10,043 nucleotides of DNA from an uncultured Acidobacteriota bacterium (GTDB lineage Bacteria > Acidobacteriota > Terriglobia > Terriglobales > Acidobacteriaceae): positions 1 to 10,043 of the forward strand of contig CAILBQ010000620.1 of assembly GCA_903832475.1 (NCBI GenBank), given 5' to 3'. The notes beneath the pieces are model-generated. The model ran no database searches. It worked only from the letters and a program-made list of their open reading frames with translations, and was not told where the DNA came from. Shown piece after piece: positions 6,040-10,043 of this stretch. A program made the translations under genes and the position numbers. The stretch's first letter is position 1. Every line of letters begins with the position of its first letter.

Positions 6040-6131
6040 GGGAAGACGCGAAGTGCGTTGTCCCTGCGGCCAGCAGCTTCCGGCTTACCTGATTTCAGGG
6101 GCGGGACTAGCAATTGCGGTGGGAGATGAGG
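6040..6131 (+). promoter_or_regulatory. Structured rplA leader
   Basis: GGGAAGACGC (6040-6049) pairs with GCGTTGTCCC (6055-6064) around the loop GAAGT, with one A-G mismatch and one G-U. A second hairpin, CCTGATTTCAGG (6088-6099), lies 37 bases before the start codon. The ribosome binding region reads GGTGGGAGATGAGG (6118-6131), with GAGG four bases and GGGAG ten bases from the ATG. L1 represses its own operon in many bacteria by binding an mRNA mimic of the 23S L1 site. Whether this leader is such a mimic is not decided by sequence alone. Confidence 0.4.
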
Positions 6132-6135
6132 AAAT

Positions 6136-6843
6136 ATGGCCAAGAAAGCCAGCAAGAACATGACGAAGTCGCGCGCCGCTGTGGAGTCGCGCAACTATCT
6201 CCTGCCCGAAGCGGTGGGACTCCTGCAGAAAGTCAAGTTTGCCAAGTTTGACGAGACGGTCGATCTGACCATGCGTCTGGGCGTCGATACGCGTCATGCC
6301 GACCAGATGGTGCGCGGGACGGTTGTTCTGCCACACGGGCTGGGCAAGACCAAGACGGTTGCGGTGATCGCTTCCGGAGATCGGTTGAAAGAAGCCGAAG
6401 CGGCCGGCGCCGATTTTGTGGGCGGCGAGGATCTGGTCGAGCGCATTCAAAAGGAAGGCTGGACGGCCTTTGATGCTTTGATCGCCACGCCGGACATGAT
6501 GAAGTCGGTCGGACGGTTGGGCAAGGTTCTGGGACCGCGCGGGCTGATGCCGAATCCCAAGACGGGCACGGTAACCCAGGATGTGGCCGCTGCGGTCAAG
6601 GAAATCAAGGCGGGTAAGGTCGAGTTTCGCGCAGACAAGACGGCTCTGGTGCATGTGCCGGTAGGCAAGCTGAGCTTCTCGCCGGAAAAGCTGGTGGAGA
6701 ATGCGACCTCGGTGCTGGCCAGCGTGATGCGCGCCAAGCCTTCGGCTGCCAAGGGCAAGTACGTCAAGGGGATTACGCTGAGCTCGACGATGGGCCCAGG
6801 CGTACCGATTGACGGTGCTGTGGCCGACGCTTCCATCAAGTAG
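6136..6843 (+). CDS. rplA: Ribosomal protein L1
   Basis: A 235-residue full-length L1, the normal bacterial size. The family landmarks are present: the N-terminal basic segment, M-V-R-G-T-V-V-L-P-H-G-L-G-K (58-71), and the signature G-K-V-L-G-P-R-G-L-M-P-N-P-K-T-G-T (129-145) in the second domain. L1 binds helices 76-78 of 23S rRNA, forms the mobile L1 stalk beside the E site that helps release deacylated tRNA, and acts as a translational repressor of its own mRNA. Here it is the first gene of a unit rplA-rplJ-rplL instead of following rplK. It is 144 bases upstream of rplJ. Confidence 0.97.
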   Translation: MAKKASKNMTKSRAAVESRNYLLPEAVGLLQKVKFAKFDETVDLTMRLGVDTRHADQMVRGTVVLPHGLGKTKTVAVIASGDRLKEAEAAGADFVGGEDLVERIQKEGWTAFDALIATPDMMKSVGRLGKVLGPRGLMPNPKTGTVTQDVAAAVKEIKAGKVEFRADKTALVHVPVGKLSFSPEKLVENATSVLASVMRAKPSAAKGKYVKGITLSSTMGPGVPIDGAVADASIK

Positions 6844-6915
6844 TCAGCGCTTTCGTGCGCAAACGAATTTGAAACAGCCGTCTCTCTTCTGAATTTGTAG
6901 CGTCCTCCGATGAGG

Positions 6916-6974
6916 CTTCTGCGCAGAAGGCGAGATGAAAAGGTCCGGAAGGGCCTGAAGGGTCCAAGAGGCCC
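6916..6974 (+). promoter_or_regulatory. Structured rplJ leader (candidate L10 autoregulatory region)
   Basis: The 144-base gap before rplJ contains the perfect palindrome CTTCTGCGCAGAAG (6916-6929). Next comes GGTCC (6942-6946) pairing with GGGCC (6951-6955) through a GGAA tetraloop, then GGGTC (6960-6964) pairing with GGCCC (6970-6974). The last stem abuts the AGGAG ribosome binding site. In E. coli and Bacillus the L10-L7/L12 complex binds an rplJ leader to control translation. The position fits such a site; I could not match the consensus kink-turn confidently. Confidence 0.4.
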
Positions 6975-6987
6975 AGGAGCAATTGAA

Positions 6988-7716
6988 ATGGCACTGACAA
7001 GGGCAAAAAAGACGCAGAAGGTTCAGGTTCTGGCCAAGGAACTGGAATCCTCGACAACGGCAATCATCGGCACGTTTGCCAAGCTGACGGTTTCGCAGGA
7101 TTTTGAGCTGCGCAAGGTGATTCGCGGGGCGGGCGGCAAGTATCGCGTGCTCAAGAACAAGCTCGCAGCCAAGGCCAGCGAAGGCACCAAGGTGGAGTCG
7201 GCGCTGAAGGGGCTGAAGGGCGTGAGCGCAGCGGCGTTTACCTCGGGCGACCCGGTCGAGCTGGCCAAGGTGTTTTCGAAGTGGGTTGGCGAGAATGCCG
7301 AGTTCACTTTCAAGCTGGGCATCGTCGATGGCAAGCTGATCACGGTGGACGAAGTCAAGGCTCTGGCCTCGATGCCGCCCAAGGAAGAAATTTATGCCAA
7401 GCTGCTGTTCCTGATCAACGCTCCGGCGCAGCGCCTGGTGACCGTGCTCAACGCGGCCGGCCGCGATGTGGCGGTGGTGATCAACGAAGCGGTGAAGGCG
7501 GAGAAGTTCAAGGGCGGTGCTGCTCCGGCGGCGAAGGCCGAAGAAGCGCCTGTGGCGGAAGCAGCCCCTGTTGCCGAAGCCGCACCGGTTGCGGAAGCGG
7601 CGGCGCCTGCTGTGGAAGCAGTCGCGGAAGTAACCCCTGCGGAGCCGGAAAAGCAGGCGGAAGCAGCGGCTACGGAAGCCCCGGTCGAAGGCGCGGAGCC
7701 TGCGGCAGCGGAGTAG
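6988..7716 (+). CDS. rplJ: Ribosomal protein L10 with long Ala/Glu/Pro tail
   Basis: A 242-residue protein from the ATG at 6988, which has AGGAG eight bases upstream. The frame is open further 5' (to 6910) but only through the leader hairpins. Residues 1-130 form the rRNA-binding domain (A-L-T-R-A-K-K near the start, then Y-R-V-L-K-N-K-L-A at 52-60). Residues 132-172 form the C-terminal helix that docks L7/L12 dimers (A-P-A-Q-R-L-V-T-V-L-N-A). Usual L10 proteins end near there, at about 165-180 residues. This one continues with about 70 low-complexity residues of Ala, Glu, Pro and Val, including three perfect tandem A-P-V-A-E-A units at 187-204. L10 joins L11 and L7/L12 to make the factor-recruiting stalk. 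Confidence 0.96.
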   Translation: MALTRAKKTQKVQVLAKELESSTTAIIGTFAKLTVSQDFELRKVIRGAGGKYRVLKNKLAAKASEGTKVESALKGLKGVSAAAFTSGDPVELAKVFSKWVGENAEFTFKLGIVDGKLITVDEVKALASMPPKEEIYAKLLFLINAPAQRLVTVLNAAGRDVAVVINEAVKAEKFKGGAAPAAKAEEAPVAEAAPVAEAAPVAEAAAPAVEAVAEVTPAEPEKQAEAAATEAPVEGAEPAAAE

Positions 7717-7853
7717 TTTGATTTTGGAAACACGAGATTTTTCATGAGTTAACGCTGGTCGAACGCAAGGTGTGCTGGTCTGGGCACAACGGAAACCTGG
7801 CAGTCGGGACGGCGGGCAGTACAAATTTTCAAGATTCTGAATTGGAGAACATC

Positions 7854-8231
7854 ATGGCGGATTTGTCACAGTTGGAAGAGCAGATTGTTAGCCTGAGCCT
7901 GTTGGAAGCAGCAGCTCTGGTCAAGGCCCTCGAGTCGCGTCTGGGCGTTTCGGCAGCAGCAGCGGCCCCGGTCGCGGTAGCTGGCGGCGGCGGAGCGGCC
8001 CCGGCGGCGGAAGTGGCGGAACAGACCGAGTTCCAGGTCATCCTCAAGGATGCCGGCGCGAACAAGATCTCGACCATCAAGGCCGTACGCGAAGTCACTT
8101 CGCTGGGCTTGAAGGAAGCCAAGGACCTGGTCGATGGCGCTCCCAAGGCGCTGAAGGAGAACGCGACCAAGGAAGAGGCGGAAGCCATCAAGAAGAAGTT
8201 CGAAGGCGTCGCGACCGTCGAAATCAAGTAG
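7854..8231 (+). CDS. rplL: Ribosomal protein L7/L12
   Basis: A 125-residue full-length L7/L12 starting at the ATG at 7854, with GGAG six bases upstream. The N-terminal dimerisation domain that binds L10 is residues 1-32. The flexible Ala/Gly-rich hinge is about 33-57. The C-terminal globular domain is 58-125, with the factor-binding region K-I-S-T-I-K-A-V-R-E-V-T-S-L-G-L-K-E-A-K-D-L-V (71-93). This multi-copy stalk protein recruits EF-Tu, EF-G and other GTPases. The 137-base spacer after rplJ has no obvious terminator, so the two genes are probably co-transcribed. The hinge shares the Ala-rich bias of the L10 tail. Confidence 0.97.
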   Translation: MADLSQLEEQIVSLSLLEAAALVKALESRLGVSAAAAAPVAVAGGGGAAPAAEVAEQTEFQVILKDAGANKISTIKAVREVTSLGLKEAKDLVDGAPKALKENATKEEAEAIKKKFEGVATVEIK

Positions 8232-8292
8232 TTTTCGGCAGCAGCCTCGACAACCTAGCAATTTTCGTACCACGCATTTGCAATTGCGGAGA

Positions 8293-8321
8293 AGACGCGC
8301 TACATTAAAAGTTGCGCGTCT
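8293..8321 (+). terminator. Hairpin after rplL, possible attenuator
   Basis: AGACGCGC (8293-8300) pairs perfectly with GCGCGTCT (8314-8321) across a 13-base A/T-rich loop, 61 bases after the rplL stop. It is not followed by a proper T-tract (the nearest is ATTTTC at 8331-8336), so complete termination is doubtful. In E. coli an attenuator and an RNase III site lie between rplL and rpoB and lower polymerase expression relative to ribosomal proteins. This hairpin is in the right place for a similar role. Confidence 0.45.
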
Positions 8322-8801
8322 CTTCGTCTCATTTTCTTCCCCACCACTTTTGGGAGGAATTCGGGAAATGCGTGCTCGGAAAATAGACAATTGAGTGGCA
8401 GGCAGGGAAAAGCTCGGAGACAGTCAAGCACTCCGGCCTTGAACCTTGCGCGGTGCAAACGCCACTAGGCAAGCTGTTCGGATGGGCATTCGCGTGCGGA
8501 GCGAGTGTCTGGGTAGCTGAAACTGGCGGGTTTCGGTAGAAGCGAGCTTTGGGATCGGCGAGCGTGGGAATCCAATTCGGCAAAAAGGGCACAAGCTGTT
8601 GATTGCGCTCGTGGGACATTTCGTCTCCGCGAGCTTTGCGTCATGTTCGCTTGTTTTAGTTCGTGCCTGCCGTTTGTCCTGCCTTTCTGGCTCTTTTTCT
8701 CTTCTCCAGTTCCTAGCGTCAGATTCCGTCTGACCGGCTCCGGTTGCTTTCGTAGTCCGGTGCAACAGGATTAACCGGGACTATAGCGGGTGACACAGTT
8801 T

Positions 8802-8819
8802 TCGGCAAGCCGATTTTTT
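8802..8819 (+). terminator. Weak terminator-like hairpin upstream of rpoB
   Basis: TCGG (8802-8805) pairs with CCGA (8810-8813) around the tetraloop CAAG and is followed directly by six Ts (8814-8819). The stem is only four base pairs, so efficiency would be low, but the T-tract is in the right position. If it acts, rpoB would need its own promoter downstream or would be expressed by partial readthrough. Confidence 0.35.
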
Positions 8820-8978
8820 GCCGTTCCGCAGTGCAGGTTGCAGTTGTGCTGGTTCGTATCGCGGTGCTGTACGTCGTAGCAGCCGTGATTCGCTGTTCGA
8901 ATCCTGTCCGGGCGGGGAGCTCGGGCCGGATCCAATTGCGGGGTTAGTGTACCGCACGAAACACCATACCGATGTACG

Positions 8979-9058
8979 CCGGCAGCCGAGAGACTCGGGC
9001 AGCCGGTGCTCTGGATCCCGAAACGGAACCAGATCCTCGGGGATACGAGTCTCAGGAG
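8979..9058 (+). promoter_or_regulatory. Structured rpoB leader with alternative pairings
   Basis: One fold is a local stem-loop: CCGGC (8979-8983) with GCCGG (9002-9006), and inside it CCGAG (8986-8990) with CTCGG (8994-8998) around AGA. A competing fold pairs GAGACTCG (8990-8997) with CGAGTCTC (9046-9053), eight perfect base pairs, enclosing a hairpin of ATCCCGA (9015-9021) with TCGGGGAT (9037-9044; one bulged G). The 3' strand of this second stem touches the AGGAG ribosome binding site (9054-9058). The two folds cannot coexist. A regulatory role is inferred from this geometry. Confidence 0.45.
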
Positions 9059-9064
9059 TGAAGA

Positions 9065-10043
9065 ATGCCCAACGAGAATCGCGCCATTCGCAGCCGACTC
9101 GACTTTTCCAAGATTCCCACCGCCATCCAGATTCCTAACCTGATCGAAGTGCAGCGCCGCTCCTACGAGCGTTTTCTGCAGATGGACAAACTTCCCAATG
9201 AGCGGGATGATAACGGGCTTCAGTCCGTGTTCACCTCGGTCTTTCCCATTACCGACTTCCGCAATATCTCACAGTTGGACTTTGTGGATTTTTCGATTGG
9301 TAACTGGGAGTGCAAGTGCGGTCACCTCAAGGGTCTTCATCACCTGCGTACCGCTTGTACGAACTGCGGATTCATGGTGATCACCGATCCGTTCCATCCA
9401 GGCGACGTTCTCTGCCACCACTGCGGTACGTACAACAAGAACACCCCGGACTTCTGCAACAAGTGCGGCGACCCGGTGGGTCTGCAGCTGAAGTACGACC
9501 AGCAGGAGTGCGAAGAGCGCGGCATGACCTTCTCCGCTCCGCTCAAGGTCACGGTGCGCCTGACCATTTACGACAAGGATCCGGAGACGGGTTCGAAGAC
9601 CATTCGCGACATCAAGGAGCAGGAAGTCTTTTTCGGCGACATTCCGCTGATGACGGCCAATGGCACCTTCATCGTGAACGGGACCGAGCGCGTCATCGTT
9701 TCGCAGCTTCATCGCTCGCCCGGCGTGTTCTTTGAAACCGCCAACAACCGCAGCTACTTCCTGGGCAAGATCATCCCTTATCGCGGTTCGTGGGTGGAGT
9801 TCGAATACGACCAGAAGAACACGCTCTACGTGCGTATCGACCGTAAGCGCAAGTTCCTCGGGACGATTTTCCTGCGCGCGCTTGGACTGCGTTCGGACGA
9901 AGAGATTTTGAAGACCTTCTACACGGTCGACAAGATCAACATTGTCGATGGCAAGCTGGAGTGGGTTGTTCCGCAGGACGCGCACGCGTCGACGCACCTC
10001 ATCGGCTCGCGTCCGACAGAAGCAGTTACGCACAAGGGTGAAG
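9065..10043 (+). CDS. rpoB: RNA polymerase beta subunit, N-terminal third (partial)
   Basis: The frame opens at the ATG at 9065 (AGGAG six bases upstream) and runs off the window after 326 codons. Typical RpoB segments are I-P-N-L-I-E-V-Q-R-R-S-Y-E-R-F-L (residues about 23-38), E-C-E-E-R-G-M-T-F-S-A-P-L-K-V (about 149-163), and G-T-F-I-V-N-G-T-E-R-V-I-V-S-Q-L-H-R-S-P-G-V-F-F, the last belonging to the fork/rifampicin-region part of the catalytic core. The normal sequence is interrupted after V-D-F-S-I-G (74-79) by about 60 residues with eight cysteines in one C-x-C and three C-x-x-C pairs (C83/C85, C98/C101, C117/C120, C131/C134). It then resumes at K-Y-D-Q-Q-E-C. This insertion looks like two zinc ribbons. 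The protein is otherwise canonical, and rpoC would be expected downstream. Confidence 0.97.
   Translation, partial: MPNENRAIRSRLDFSKIPTAIQIPNLIEVQRRSYERFLQMDKLPNERDDNGLQSVFTSVFPITDFRNISQLDFVDFSIGNWECKCGHLKGLHHLRTACTNCGFMVITDPFHPGDVLCHHCGTYNKNTPDFCNKCGDPVGLQLKYDQQECEERGMTFSAPLKVTVRLTIYDKDPETGSKTIRDIKEQEVFFGDIPLMTANGTFIVNGTERVIVSQLHRSPGVFFETANNRSYFLGKIIPYRGSWVEFEYDQKNTLYVRIDRKRKFLGTIFLRALGLRSDEEILKTFYTVDKINIVDGKLEWVVPQDAHASTHLIGSRPTEAVTHKGE

Larger units (their letters stand above)
8232..9064. other. Long rplL-rpoB intergenic region (833 bp)
   Basis: Such a gap is longer than usual between these genes. It contains a hairpin at 8293-8321, a weak terminator-like element near 8802-8819 and a structured rpoB leader from 8979. 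I found no tRNA and no confident promoter. A reverse-strand frame of 96 codons (8619-8329) has GGAG six bases before its ATG, but its product (M-S-H-E-R-N-Q-Q-L-V) resembles nothing I know and is rich in Pro, Ser and Asn without clear domains, so I leave it uncalled. The rest looks like ordinary decayed spacer. Confidence 0.6.

Noticed and set aside
6844..7824. Reverse-strand frame of 326 codons across rplJ
   Set aside because: It is the mirror of rplJ and its Ala/Glu-rich tail. The Arg/His/Leu-rich product is typical of antisense reading of GC-rich genes.
8329..8619. Reverse-strand frame of 96 codons with a GGAG six bases before its ATG
   Set aside because: The start context is decent, but the product has no recognisable domain, membrane segment or compositional signature. 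A homologue search showing conserved proteins of this length would reinstate it.
8424..8765. Reverse-strand frame of 113 codons in the rplL-rpoB spacer
   Set aside because: It overlaps the 8329-8619 frame in another phase, has no ribosome binding site that I can see, and its Arg/Lys/Thr-rich product looks random.
8886..8915. TRNA-like 3' end (GTTCGAATCCTGTCCGGGCG)
   Set aside because: The TTCGAATC motif is present, but the flanking bases do not form a T stem and no D arm, anticodon arm or acceptor partner was found upstream.
9269..10033. Reverse-strand frame of 254 codons
   Set aside because: It lies antisense to rpoB, whose forward frame is unmistakable.

Overview
The window looks like a chromosomal piece of an Acidobacteriota genome, most likely class Terriglobia. 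Three things point there: the spacer repeats built on GGGGCTAAAGCCCC and GGCACGACTGAAGTCGTGCC, the RNA polymerase beta N-terminus with an inserted cysteine-rich block, and several small unclassified proteins of a style I associate with that group. The assignment rests on recall, not on a search.

Layout. (1) 1-204: the 3' end of rplK (ribosomal protein L11), closed by a strong intrinsic terminator. (2) 205-2572: a type II toxin-antitoxin pair (vapB, vapC), with its own candidate promoter, overlapping a large polytopic membrane protein that resembles GT-C glycosyltransferases. (3) 2573-3603: a G-rich spacer, a small membrane-protein gene broken by an in-frame amber codon, and a convergent coiled-coil protein. 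(4) 3604-5166: about 1.5 kb with no credible gene, filled with dispersed palindromic repeats, including two related copies of a roughly 260-310 bp unit. (5) 5167-5861: two small convergent membrane proteins whose stop codons overlap. (6) 5862-10043: the rest of the ribosomal/RNA polymerase cluster, rplA (L1), rplJ (L10), rplL (L7/L12) and the 5' third of rpoB, each with a sizeable leader.

How it fits together. In most bacteria rplK and rplA are adjacent and co-transcribed. Here about 6 kb of accessory DNA separates them, rplK has its own terminator, and rplA has a candidate promoter and a hairpin-bearing leader, so the operon has been split into separately transcribed parts. L10 and L7/L12 build the ribosomal stalk together with L11; L1 builds the opposite stalk. 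The accessory interval carries a toxin-antitoxin module, repeats and a decayed gene, which marks it as a tolerated insertion zone.

The most notable points are an eight-cysteine, double zinc-ribbon-like insertion in RpoB (residues about 81-141), a structured rpoB leader with two mutually exclusive pairings ending at the ribosome binding site, an L10 with a roughly 70-residue Ala/Glu/Pro tail, and the repeat doublets. I found no CRISPR array, rRNA, tRNA or intact insertion sequence. I see no convincing new multi-gene defence or biosynthetic system.
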